A DNA stretch of 64,000 bases from Argopecten irradians (taxonomy: Eukaryota; Mollusca; Bivalvia; Pectinida; Pectinidae). The DNA is taken from positions 12,029,030-12,093,029 of the forward strand of contig NC_091147.1 of the NCBI RefSeq assembly GCF_041381155.1, written 5' to 3'. A program made the translations under genes and the position numbers. Under the pieces are notes generated by a model. That model was not told the origin of the DNA and did no database searches. It saw only the letters and a program-made list of their open reading frames with translations. Positions 49,863 to 62,008 of this stretch are shown here, piece by piece (within the stretch, counting starts at the first letter, position 1; each line of letters begins with the position of its first letter).

Positions 49863-51434
49863 ACTAGGCAGGGAAAGGTTCTATTATGTTTTTTCAATAG
49901 CAACAGCGGTACAATCCTGCTAAATAAAAAAAATCCTACATTGTTTTCGTAAGAGTCAAAATACTACCTAATCGACCACAATTCCGTCTGTATTCTGTAC
50001 AGTACTTTTCATTTTATATTAATGATATATATTTATTCAAATATAAACCAGAGATGATATTGACATAACACGAAAACAATGACTGAAACGACAACATAAA
50101 CACAAGTGCATTGTAACGATAACGATATGAATCACGAACCGTGTTGATAACCCTTAAGTTAGTCAATAAAACACAAGTTATCACACAATGTAAACACAGA
50201 TAATGCCACATATTTATTTGAATAAGTAAACGACATGCGATTCTATTGTTTAAGAAAATATTTTCAAATCAGCCAACACTTATTTTTTATATATTTGGAT
50301 ATGTTGTCAGAAAAAAATACAAGAATCGTCGAGAAACATTATGGACAGTAAATTTAACCAAATAGTCAAATGTAGATTTTCGAATTGATATCGGTTATTA
50401 ATTTCTAGTTCAAGACATTTTTGTCGATTCGCATTTGACACGATGATCATCCAGGTATCACGCCACACACGACACATGACTGGCCACTCCCGCTATCCTC
50501 CGATATATATATCCTGCACCATTGGTTACAGTGATCAATTATGTACAGTGATGTAAGATATAACTGGGATTGTACTATATACTTCGCCCTGAATATGGAT
50601 TACAAAACTGAATACATTAGGTAAGTTAATTTATGCAGATGCTATATCAATCATTCGTTTTGTTTGATATTAAGATAAAAGAGAATATCAATGATAATTA
50701 AAATATTAATTTAATGATATGAATTTCAGTTTAATTTGGACAGTTAAAATAATGTGTTTAGTCTTGTATTTCAGAGTATGTATTATAGAGTAAATAGTCT
50801 CAGTTATATATGTTTAGTATTTTACAAGGCTACATATATACAATGTATACATTAATTCAATGTTTATTTCATAAAGAAGCCCTTAATTTAAGCGTAATAT
50901 ACAAACCTGCTAACAACTGTACAGTTTTTTGGGTTTTTGTTCTGGGAGTGGGGATAAATATCGCTCAGAATGACAAGTAAGATAATTTGTAGAGACTTCT
51001 ATTGTTGAAAGGTGACAAACATTCTCCTTATGACAGTAAATAACTACATGTGTATACAATATCAAAATCGTTATACACAAGAAAACGTTTAGCGTGCAGG
51101 TCAGGTGAGGAAACGGGCACTATGCCAGACAGACGTAAACCAAACATGCTATATTTAGTGCAAGGTAGCAATGTTGTAATCTTAGCTAGGTCCGTACTAT
51201 TTTTAGACTTCTCGGTATTTTCCGCTCAGTGTCGTTGTGGAGATTTCCATTTAAACTAAACTATGACACCCGGTATTCCAGCTAAACGACCTTCACATTA
51301 CATTGAATGAGACTTGTGTTCATAGATTACATTACGCATGTTACCAAGCGTTATACCAGCGTAGAGTTCATTAAATCTGTACGCTCACGAGTTGTACGCG
51401 TATATGATGAGTATGGATCGTTGTATTTTCTACG

Positions 51435-53987
51435 ATGCGAAACCTGATGAACAATCCGAAGAGAGTTTCGGTTGAACTGTCACCGGATGGTTCAGTTCCT
51501 CGTCGTTATAAATGCCAAACTCGATATAAAATTGGATGTTTAATACTGGTGTTGACATTGATTTTTTGAAATATGTTTTCTTATCAATACACTTTTAGCG
51601 AAACGTACGGTAACGAACAGTGACACCGAGTCGTGTTCGAAATCAGACAGGGCTATATGGATACCAATTTTTTATAAAGACAATGGTGGTCTCGTGGATG
51701 CAGACAAGTCGCGATATTACTGCAGTGTTTTGGACCATAAACTTCCTCATCTGATAAGACTTGGTAAGTATTGCGTTATATTCTGTTGCATTCTGTGTAT
51801 AATTCAATGCTTATCAACAGAATACACAGTTTGTATGTAGAAAATAGTTAATTGGTGAAATTTAGCACTAAAGAAAAAAAGAAACACATATAAATTATTA
51901 TTATTTGTAAAGATATTAATAAGTATAATTAGGATATGGCATCTCATACGTGTTCTTTATTTATATCGTATAAATTCCATATACATTAAATGATTCTAAA
52001 ATCTTTCACATTTCAAAATTTGTATTCAATATTTTGCAGTAGTATTTAAAAATCATTTGCGGTTAATAATTTGTATCGACATTAATAATACATTTGTTAT
52101 TAATGTTCATTGTGTCACATTTATATTCTGAAAAAAAAAATTGTTTTTTATAGCCTCGATTTGCTTTTTATCCTATTTTACTTCACATCCATATTGTGTA
52201 ACTTGAATTACTGGAGATATCTATAACACCGAATCATGATTATATGAATATTGTCATGTGAATGTGAAGTATTACTGAACAACAATGAATTCAAAATGGA
52301 GAACAAATTATTTTTGCAATCGAAACGAATATTTTAAAATATAAATGTAACATATAGAAAACAAATGAAAATCTTAATATAAATACAAACTATTGAATAA
52401 ATATTATTGTTTGAGAATTTAAATGGGCATTATTGGATACAGATTCTATAAAATTGAATATAAATACACATCATACACAATTAAAATTTAGGTTTACTGG
52501 ATATAAACGAAAACTAAACAGTATAAATGAAAATGCATTGCATATAGATATTCAGTTATTGAATAATGCACCGTTTGTGTGTCATATAAAGAACATTAGA
52601 ACTGTCATTTGTACTAGATAAATGCCTTATTTATTACTCAAACCAAATCAGACATAAGACGATATTACAGTACATTATGTATTAACATGAGAATTATTAA
52701 ATATCAAATATGATACTATACTTTGAAATGTCTATCGGTACCAGACAATATTTGAAATGTATTTTGATATTATTGACAGTTGGTGATAGCCAATAAATCT
52801 ACGGGTCCCCACACCTAAATCTCAACATCAGTCGTGGACAGCGTCTACACGACCATCAACACAGATTCATACACTACAAAGGCCTGACAGGTGGGTACAT
52901 CAGCATGTCTCTGTTACAGACTTCTAGACCACTTTGCAAAATTAGTCGTGTACTACTATACTTCACGAGTCTATATACATATGTAGAAATGAGAATCATA
53001 ATGGTTTCATTAAAGATTTTCTTCCGCCGACAGAGGAATTGGAACCTGTCATTCGCCATAATGTCATTTGGACAATAATTGATGTTTTTGTGTATATTAT
53101 GTATATGTCTTATAACACAAAAACTACATATATGATAATTCATATTGCTATTGTTGTCTGTGCAATCAGTACCTCATTCCATATAAGGACACATCGTAGT
53201 TTTCAGGATTTAATGATGAATTAATTTCTAATTTTCTATAAATACGAATTACAATTTGTCGGCTGTGTAGCATCTTTAGAAAAAAGTTTCCATACAGTTT
53301 TTGTTCTAATCTATTTATTGTGTCAGGAGTGCAAAATATATGAGATATGAAATAAATGTGATAATATTAAAATTGTAATCTAAGTTGCGGTGTAAATGAC
53401 TAACTATAAATGGACGGTAATACTGGAAAACATCACAACTATATATCACTTTCGTTTCTACACAGTCAGCATAATGCAGTATTTGATTTACATATAGTTA
53501 ATGTTTAAACAATTTTAAGTATGAAATATAAATATTTTGTCACACTTTTGATATCATTGGGATGTCTCTTTACAGATCCAAGCTCCTTTACAAGCCAATT
53601 TCAGCTCCAGTTACATGATAAGAACGAGGTGAGGATTCTGGAGAATGGCGGCGTTGAGATCCAGCAGGATGGAGTGTACAATGTGTATAGTATAGTAACT
53701 TTCGTCCATACAAACAATGAGTCTATGTTTCCCAAGGACGAACATTTTATATACCGAAAAACGTGCAAAATGATCAAAAGATATTGCTGTCGGATACTGA
53801 GAGACAGATACAAAAATTGAATTATTTTAAGACTTTGGATTTATCTGGAAACTTTGAACTACGACAAGGGGATATACTCTTCCCTGAAATCAGGAACTTA
53901 TCGTCTGTATATAGATTCACAGCGGCGAACTTTTGGGGAGTTTATCAAGTAAGGCCAACGGAATATTCGATTAAGTATGAAAATTAG
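51435..53987 (+). CDS. T4: divergent TNF-like ligand, incomplete model
   Basis: Exon 1 (51435-51763) starts MRNLMNNPKRVSVELSPDG, then a signal anchor around KIGCLILVLTLIF and a stalk without CxPC or LCC, ending phase 1 before GTAAGT. The last exon (53576-53987) has QFQLQLHDKNEVRILENGG, then GVYNVYSIVTF, and in a shifted frame KILLSD, LSGNFELRQGDILFPEI, LSSVYRF and NFWGVYQV. These fit TNF strands, including the G-x-Y-x-V-Y-S motif and aromatic C-terminus. Apparent breaks lie at a T6 run (51562-51567) and an A5 run (53757-53761). Middle exons are unresolved: 52780-52890, ending before GTGGGT, is a candidate strand-A exon, but its frame does not fit neatly. It is the most divergent member and may bind a different receptor (inference). 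Confidence 0.55.
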
Positions 53988-54658
53988 ACTAAGTTGATAT
54001 TTTTCTGTGATATCGTTTTAGCGCTTAAATGTCGTTTTCCGTAGACATGTGTTTAGTACTTTTTGTAGTTTAGTGCATCATGTCAATACCAGCTAATCTG
54101 TAAAATATAACAACGGATTTATTGTTTTGATTAATATGATTTGAAAAAATCCTGAAATATGTATGCAATTGTACACACTGCGAGCTGCTTGGTCAATTAG
54201 ATTACATAAATTCCAAATGCTATAACTCATGTAAGCAAGATACAATGCAAAATATATTTAGTATAACGCCGGGTAATGAAAGTCGAGAAAACCCCAGCTT
54301 ACATTCAGTATGTTTTATAATATCATATCTTTTATGTATTTCATAGAAATTTGTTTATATTATCATATTGTATTGCTGAAGCTTTATTGTTTTTATTTTC
54401 ATAAACAAGTACATTTGATGGATTTTACCATGCTTCTCATTACCGTTCGTCATTTCTGCAATAATTCAATAAGTTATATTAGTTTTTAGCACAATGTAGC
54501 TCCATCGTAGCCTATAGCATGACTCCTTGTGAACAAGATATCTCAAGTTATATATCATTAACAGCAATGAAATTTGGCAGATACATTGTAGTTATAGATA
54601 AGGACGGAGCTGGTAAAATCGGTTTTGGGGGAATTAAAAATATATCTCATTTCTTCTA

Positions 54659-54692
54659 CAATACAACACAATACAATACAATACAATACATT
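54659..54692. repeat. (ACAAT)n microsatellite
   Basis: Imperfect tandem ACAAT/ACAAC units. Confidence 0.85.
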
Positions 54693-55278
54693 TTATTAAA
54701 AGTCGCATATTTCTTACAAACAACATTAGCTCTTGTGAGCTATTATCGAGACAAACAAAAGTATGTATGCTTTGTTAACAACACAAAGATTATATTAAAA
54801 TGTGGAAAATCAAAAGAATAGGTTTGTATATATATCACTGAAATTAAAGGGTAAAAAAAAGACGAGTTAAACATGAACACTCGAATTTGTACAAACACTG
54901 TGTTACTAAAGGTAGGGATTAAAACACTATCAGATAAGTGTAATGTACATATATGCTAATATATATAGCAAAAGGTAAAAAATTGACAGATTATACACTA
55001 ATATAGTGTGAGTTAAAAGGAAGCATTTTCATTTGAGATCGTAAAAAGCTATATTAAGACCATATCATAAAAAGACAAAGTGTCATAAACATAGACTGGT
55101 GATAGATAAACGAAAAAGCGTAAACATGACAAAGCTTTTGCAGATACATATAGTGTGTGCACAAGCTGCATAATACAGAATAATACAGAACACAGGATAA
55201 AAGAAATATGTAAGTATACACAGGAGAATTACAAGACAGCAAAGCATGACACGAGTGGTTATTCTGCAAAAAGACCTT

Positions 55279-55288
55279 NNNNNNNNNN
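55279..55288. other. assembly gap (10 N)
   Basis: Ten N bases mark a scaffold join of unknown true length. Order and orientation of the parts on either side depend on scaffolding. Confidence 0.99.
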
Positions 55289-55965
55289 CCTTCAATACTT
55301 GTAATAGATACCTCTAATATTTATTGAAGTGTTTAAAACAACAATATAAATATAGCTAACATTTTGAGAGCGGTACAGTAAACGTTTACAGTAGTGGGCC
55401 TACCTGTGTTTGTACATGTTCCTCGAAACGACGTCCGATACATTTGAAAATCTCTAAAATCCGGAAAGAATGACATGGAACTATGTAAACATCCGTGTAT
55501 TCAAGAAATTTCAAACGTGAACTGATTAAGTAGAACTCAAGTGATCACAAAATTGAAGAAACTCTCTGTTTGTCACACCTCCTTGACACAGGCGGTTTGA
55601 ATCGGACGCCGCGTCACAACTACGTTAAATATCCTGCCACGTTATGAATTGTGTAAGCGTGTGAAATCATACGAAGCAAAATATTAAAACCAAACTGCTT
55701 TGCACCATGGTGTTTTTAACAACAGATGAATAAAATGATTTATAGTTCCATACCGGGAAAACCTCAGATATATGCTTCATCAGACGGAACTCATTTTATT
55801 GGTATGTTCATTGATAAATTGGCGGGAATTTCCGCCACTTCAAGTGGCTGTTCGAAATGCCTGTCGGAACCAAACGATATAATTCAATTTTAGTCTTATA
55901 AATGCCATAAACACTATTAAGGGTAAATTTTGAGCTATGAAAAATAATAGTTAAGACTGTAAATA

Positions 55966-56127
55966 TAAGGATTAAAGTCACTTTCTGGTGGTTCTATCGA
56001 AGGATAAAGTTGAGTAGGGTATCGATATTTGTTTCATGGACCGCGAAGAAGCGGTCCATTCCAAATATCGATACCCTACTCAACTTTATCCTTCGATATA
56101 ACCACCAGAAAGAGACTTTAATCCTTA
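55966..56127. mobile_element. foldback element with GCGAAGAAGC core
   Basis: Arms AAAGTTGAGTAGGGTATCGA and TCGATACCCTACTCAACTTT, extended by CTTTCTGGTGGTT and AACCACCAGAAAG. The loop is GGACC-GCGAAGAAGC-GGTCC. The flank at 56140-56290 resembles 39935-40080 in T2 intron 1 (ATACTAAATC-GACT, TGACGTCACAATA, GCGTATTGATT), so the full repeat is larger than the hairpin. Confidence 0.8.
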
Positions 56128-56859
56128 AATGTTTATTTGTTTTCATACTAAATCCGACTTTCTGATTGACAGATTCTTTTTCGAAAACCTCCGAGACTGG
56201 CGCGAAAACACGACGTGATTATGACGTCACAATAGTGACGCCGACGTTGCGTATTGATTCAGAAAAAAAATCCATTTGAAAATAAACGGAATCGTACGTT
56301 TAAAGCCACACTATACGTAACTATCGACAAAAATTCAAGTTAAATTCGACTCCGATGTTGTTGGTATTTGTAGATGTAGTTGAAATTAAGATATATTAAA
56401 GAATATTTATAATGTTTTTTTAATAACTTTGGTACAGCAGTTGTTGAAAGTCGATACATGTAAACATGCCTTCATTTTAAACTGGTCGCCATAGAAGTTA
56501 CGATTATTGCCGAACGGAAGTCGGAAAGTTCATGACCCGTTTTCGGAAGAGTTCGCACGGACGTTACGTAGTTACGGTAGTCACATGACGTTCTCGGCAA
56601 CGACGTTACCATGTCGGCTAACTTCGGCTTGTTTGACTAAGTGGGACCCACCTAGCGATGTTTAATATTTATTTTATTTTTATCAAAATATTCCAAATCA
56701 TAATCGCTCATCTTGACTTCGATTTAGTCCTATCTCTGCATGACTTACAACAGGATTTTTTTTTCAACATTCTTCTAAATCATGAAAAAAATAAGAAAGA
56801 TACGGATATTGGGCCTTTAAACGTATTTCATATTATCAAGTAGTCTGAAAAATCAATTA

Positions 56860-57018
56860 TAAGAATTGATTTAACTATTTTTGACTTCATCGGGTTATGA
56901 AATAAATTTTGTTTGCAAATTTTTGTGAGAATCCGCTACTCGGATTCACACAGTTTGCAAACAAAATGTCTTTTATACCCCGATGGAGTTAAAAAAATGG
57001 TTACATCAGTTCTTAAAT
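56860..57018. mobile_element. foldback element
   Basis: Left arm AAGAATTGATTTAACTATTT and TTTTGTTTGCAAA; right arm TTTGCAAACAAAA and AAATGGTTACATCAGTTCTT. The loop is ATCCGCTACTCGGAT. About 160 bp, imperfect outer arms. Confidence 0.7.
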
Positions 57019-58203
57019 AAAGATTAAAACAATAAATTGTGACATACCATTTCAGCCTATCACTGCTCTTTAAATGTAGTGTTTGAACTCACAACAATGT
57101 ACACACAAGTGACCAGTTGACCCCCAATATGTAGGAGATGAAAAGAAGACTTGGTAATAAAATCAACATAAACATTCCATATCAGTTTAGACACGTATAT
57201 AATCGTCAGTCATCTTCAACATAAAAGCAACTTCATATAGCAGAACAGCAACTCTCAAATCACACTTTATTTTATTGTTACAAATGATTAATTGCATTGA
57301 TTTAAAATGTTAAATTTGTTTTTAACAATGAAATTACGACCAAATAGAACAAGCAATATGTATATGTATCTTTCCTGTCAGACGACGGTGAGTCAAACCA
57401 AGTACAAGTTCACGTGATTTACCTCCCTTGGTAGTCATTATATTAGAACGTCAGGATGTCTAGCAGTAATTTAAATGGAGATACAGTCGTATTTTTGTCA
57501 TACGTTCTGTTACTGTTTTCCCAGTTTGACGCCTTTCGAATCATTTGTTTTATTTATTAATTGATGTGTGTAATTTGTTTTACCAGTATCAGGAACAAAA
57601 TACATTGTTGTAACATATGAAATGACCAGATGTTATATCATCATTTCTAATATTTTTCATTACATTGTAGTATGACTAATTCCAGAAATAACAAACCCAC
57701 AACAGATAGTAATAGTTACACACTTTTAACCCATTGTATTCACTCAGAATAGAAGCGTATGATACCATTTTAACATTAACATTGCAACCGAAAGATAATG
57801 TCTGGAAATATTATACCAGATCTCTTCATGTTACAATCTTTATCCGCACAACATCGGATTCAACATTCTTGTGTAATAAACAAACAGACGTAGTATAATT
57901 TCGATCCATTTTTATATGCCAACTTTCTGTAAATAGAGATAGTGTTTTACCCTCATATACCCTCTTTGTCAAAGATGGAAATATCTACAGGCAATGCTTA
58001 AATACCTCGACAGGTAATTGTCATGACGTCGACAAAATGACATAATACATTATTTTCATAACATTATCATTCCCAGAATTATATAATGACCTCGTTTCCC
58101 GGTATTTGTTTGCAGCCGTATACTTAAAATGCTTGCCCCAAACGTTACTGAGCAGAACAGTTATACACAGAGAGAAATAATTTCCTGGTTGATAACATGA
58201 ATC

Positions 58204-59867
58204 ATGTCCAAAGCGGTACAGAGTCATTTAACTCGCGTCTTTCATGTTAGTGTTTTAACAAATTTCGTGTTACTAGCTGCATTAGTTGTACTATATATAG
58301 TTCGGCAGACAGTCAGCAATCGGTCGCCACCGGACGCAACAGCGGCGCCGGAAATTGGCGCCCAAACAGAAATTGCGGGGCAAATATGTCTGCCGTGTGA
58401 CTTCCGGGGAAAGGAGACAGTTGCTACGCTGTATGAGTTTGTACTGAAGACTGAAGACAATGATACCCTTTGTTGTTTACAGTCTGACGACCGTCTCCAG
58501 GAAGTTATCCTACAGGTGAGTGGATCAGGAGTATATGAAACATTACCCTAACAACTCAAGACATGTATCGAGGATAATTGTATACATTGCTGATACATTT
58601 AATAAAGAGATTGTCGACATTTAAAATGTTTCTGAAAATAGTCATCAGATTTAAAATAATTTATGACTTTCTTATAGTCTACATGTAAATTCAATTTTGT
58701 TGATATGTTCATCATTAAGCCTTAATACAGTATAGCGGCTTATGTCTAACCTAGATCCCAGTCAATTTCGGCATAAAAGTATGGTATTTTACTTCTTGTA
58801 CAAATTCAATATTTTCTTTATAATTTAAATTTTATGTAATTTACACTAAACGTTTTGTTTAGTTTACGCTCTATGTGTTTGCACTTGTATAGCTAGAAGA
58901 TCAAAACAGATACGGACGGCGTCCTAATCAAGACGAGCGTAAGTTTCCATTTTATTCACATGTCTTGATCTTTTGTAATTCTATATTATGAATTACAAAC
59001 TAAACTTCCTTATAGCTAAATTGAATTACACATCTTACCTTATATTTCCTGCATCACAGCATGCATTTCAACGTCTGAAAAAAATATTTGACATGGACAG
59101 CTACTAAGATTGATCTACTATAGTTATAATTTCATTGGAGATCCTTATTATTTTTTTTTAAATTTATTTCTAAATATTGCTTTGATATTTTAACCAGGGC
59201 CGTTCATGATGGATTTAAAATCATCAAAACGCTGTCTTTAATTCCAGGGCCACTCCACTGGTGGACGGGGAGAAATTTCGCCGCACATCTTTACGCTAAT
59301 GATATCCACCCTGGTCAAAGTAAGTAGATCTCTCTCTAGGTCTCACTTCAGTTTTATCCCTGACTATGTTATAGCATGTTGATAAGAAATAAATAACAAA
59401 CATTTGTTATAATGATTACTGTTATTTCCATAGATGTATCGTGGAGCCTGCGGGGCAATAGTACCTCGTTCCTACGGAACCTGACATTGAGTACTGACGG
59501 GAGGAAGCTCTATGTTCCTGCCATGGCAGGTGCAGGAATGTACTTCGTCTATGCTCTGTATACATTTGACTTCAGGACCGCCGCCACCACCGTTCCAGCC
59601 CCAACAGGTGTCCACAACATCTACAAGGATCGTCCCAGTATCATCAACAGTGAGAGGAAGAGGCTCTGGACCGCCAAGTTCGGAGGAGATACCACAGAGA
59701 GACGTCAGACAAGCTTCCTCTGTGGAATTATCCACATGAACATATATGATACCATAGAAACCGAGGCCATCTCATTCGTACCTGGACAAGATTGTACAAC
59801 TAAATATATCGACAGATCGCCGTATGCTAACTATTTTGGAATGTTTAAACTATTAGATTTGTCATGA
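58204..59867 (+). CDS. T5: TNF-like type II membrane ligand, four exons
   Basis: Exons 58204-58515, 58893-58938, 59248-59319 and 59434-59867, with consensus GTGAGT or GTAAGT donors and AG acceptors, phases 0, 1, 1, giving 287 aa with no frame break. The signal anchor is at about residues 13-33, with stalk CLPC at 62-65 and LCC at 89-91, the same positions as T1. Exon 3 encodes LHWWTGRNFAAHLYAND (strand A). Exon 4 has FLRNLTLSTDGRKL, GAGMYFVYALYTFDF, RRQTSFLCGI and ends NYFGMFKLLDLS. This is the most compact gene of the array and the best template for the others. An upstream ATG at 58197 in another frame overlaps the start, so leaky scanning or a short overlapping upstream frame may limit translation. 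T5 pairs best with T1 in sequence although they sit at opposite ends of the array. Confidence 0.9.
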
Positions 59868-61691
59868 TTCTCAAAATTGTTGTTATTTTTTGTTTCCATT
59901 GTATTGAAAAATCTGAATTCAATACAAATAGTATATACCGAATTTATTTTTTTTGTCTAAAACAGCTATATTTTAGAACTGGATCTTTTATTTTTTTTTA
60001 AATCATTTAACTAATTTTAGTTCACATTCTAAAATTACATCAAATAAGATGAAAATGAGAGAAAGCGATAATGAATGCAGGTTTTTACTTTTACAAGACC
60101 TCTGCATTTTTCATTAAAGCAACATACAAAGAAAATAAGAACTCAATCATATTGGATATTTCATGCACTCACATATATATAGCACCGAGTTATTGCAAAT
60201 ATTGAGACTGCAGAAGTCGCCAACGTAATACAATTTATACTTTAAAACACAAATGTAAATAAATGTATATGGTTTTCGTTGATATCTTCACATGAATTTT
60301 TCACATCTCTCAAGTTCAGAAATTAAAAATCAACATGCATGAAGATTTTAACGTCCACAGTTCATTATTATCAATTCGACATCACAAAGTACGGTGAGAG
60401 TGTTCCTCAGTCGACGGTACATTACAACTGCCACTTTCAAATTTTGTTTTTAAACTCTTATAACGTAAACTGTGAGCGATAATGATTGTTCTATTTAAAA
60501 CATCACTTGCAAATCTGAGAAAAGAACAAATAAAGGCAAAAATAACATTCAATCATAGAAATGAATACCACTGAAAATTAAAATAGGTCAGGCGTACGTT
60601 CTAAGGATTTCTGATCTCACATATCATTCGTGATTTAGAACTGACAAAAGAAATTCATGTTCAGATACAGAATCTACTTACAATACTATGGAATATGTAC
60701 ATTTTTTGATTATGTGTAATTCGATAAATACATACTTGCATACGGTAGTTATACAAACTATACAACTTAAAATATATTTCAATATTTATTTTTTTATTGT
60801 TTACACCAATTTACAAAATATACATAATATTATAATTAGCCTAACTAACGATCAGAACTTATTATTGATTGGTTGAAATATTCAGAAATTGATATATCAA
60901 TTAATTAAAAACCAAAAACAGTGAATGATTTATATACTAAACAGACAATTCAATAAGTTTAAACTGAGTTCATCAAAACATAATTTTGTTGCGGGTAGTA
61001 TTAAAATGTTTTGATATCTTGTATGTATAATTATTTCTGGCATGAAGCAATGCATTGGTGCGTTATTGTTACGCATTGCACATTTAATGTATCGCTTATT
61101 CTAACATAAGTCAAATGGATCTAGCATTGTTATAAATAAAACCACGTAATGATTACACTACATGTCATTGTTGCCTACATCGTATACACAGACATTACGT
61201 TTTAGCATGAAGTGTTCTATTTCTTATTCGCCGTAAAGATATTTTTAGAACATATTCTAATGTAATGCTTTATCTAAAATGAGATAAAAAGTCCCAAAGA
61301 TTAGCAGACCAAGTGAATATATTATCACGATGATCTAAGGTCAAGGTCAAAACTTTCGAGTACTTAGGAATATATTGTTTACATTGATTAGTGTGAACCC
61401 ATGTCACTAACGTATAGATCTATAAGCGCACAGTCTTAATATAACGAGCTTTCGAAATATGATTATGAGTTCCATTTCTATGCTATATATACCCGTACAT
61501 ACCCGTATATACCTATGAGACTTAACAGAGCCTACCATGTCAGATTTGATTGCATGCGAGTCCGAATCCCTAGGATCCTGCCACAAGAGAAGTTCCGACT
61601 TTTATTCTGACCTTTTCAACTTCCTCATGCCTAATTGTACATTCAAACTTGTCTAGGATATAAAACTACTTGGTGACGCAGAAATATAAAT
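59868..61691. other. gene-free interval downstream of T5
   Basis: AT-rich DNA with no supported gene. AGGTCAAGGTCA near 61330 and a small GCAATGC/GCATTGC inverted repeat near 61045-61080 are the only recognisable motifs. Confidence 0.45.
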
Positions 61692-62008
61692 ACACAGAGA
61701 GAAACAAATTCATGGGTGATAACATGAATCATGTCCAAAGTGGTACAGAGTCATTGACTCGCGTCTTTCAAATTAGTGTTTTAACAAAGTTCGTGTTACT
61801 AGCTGCATTAGTTGTACAATTTCGTTAGACAGTCAGCAATCAATAATAAACAAACAGACGTAGTATATTTTCGATAATCTTTTTATATGCCAACTTTCTG
61901 TAAATAGAGACATTGTTATTACCATTATATACCCTCTTTGTCAAAGAAATATCTACAGACAATGCGTAAGTAACCCGACAGGTCATTGTCATGACGTCGA
62001 CAAAATAA
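61692..62008 (+). pseudogene. rearranged partial copy of the T5 5' region
   Basis: 61692-61843 matches T5 exon 1 and its leader (58165-58322), including AACATGAATCATGTCCAAAG and the signal-anchor codons. 61845-62008 matches the T5 upstream region (57873-58043), including AACAAACAGACGTAGTAT and GCCAACTTTCTGTAAATAGA. The order is swapped relative to T5. The exon copy has a lost base after AGAGTCATT and stops early (MSKVVQSH). No other T5 exons follow. Confidence 0.85.

Larger units (their letters stand above)
46950..51434. other. intergenic region between T3 and T4
   Basis: Contains the mariner-type MITE (47225-47850), CRE-like clusters (47977-48021, 49389-49620), a foldback (49747-49862) and a weak exon-like open frame at 49006-49308. 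Between these is AT-rich sequence without a supported gene. A small exon-like segment at 50598-50622 (MDYKTEYI, then GTAAGT) could be a 5' exon for T4, but no link was established. Confidence 0.4.
53988..58203. other. intergenic region between T4 and T5
   Basis: Holds an (ACAAT)n tract, a scaffold gap, two foldbacks (55966-56127 and 56860-57018) and, near T5, the segment 57873-58043 later copied into the 61.7-62.0 kb relic. No supported gene. Confidence 0.5.

Noticed and set aside
52780-52890. Strand-A exon of T4
   Set aside because: It has an open frame with QSWTAST and a donor, but its phase does not fit both neighbours. It is mentioned only as a candidate within T4.
59472-59739. Open frames overlapping T5 exon 4 on both strands
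   Set aside because: They are shadow frames of the TNF domain exon.
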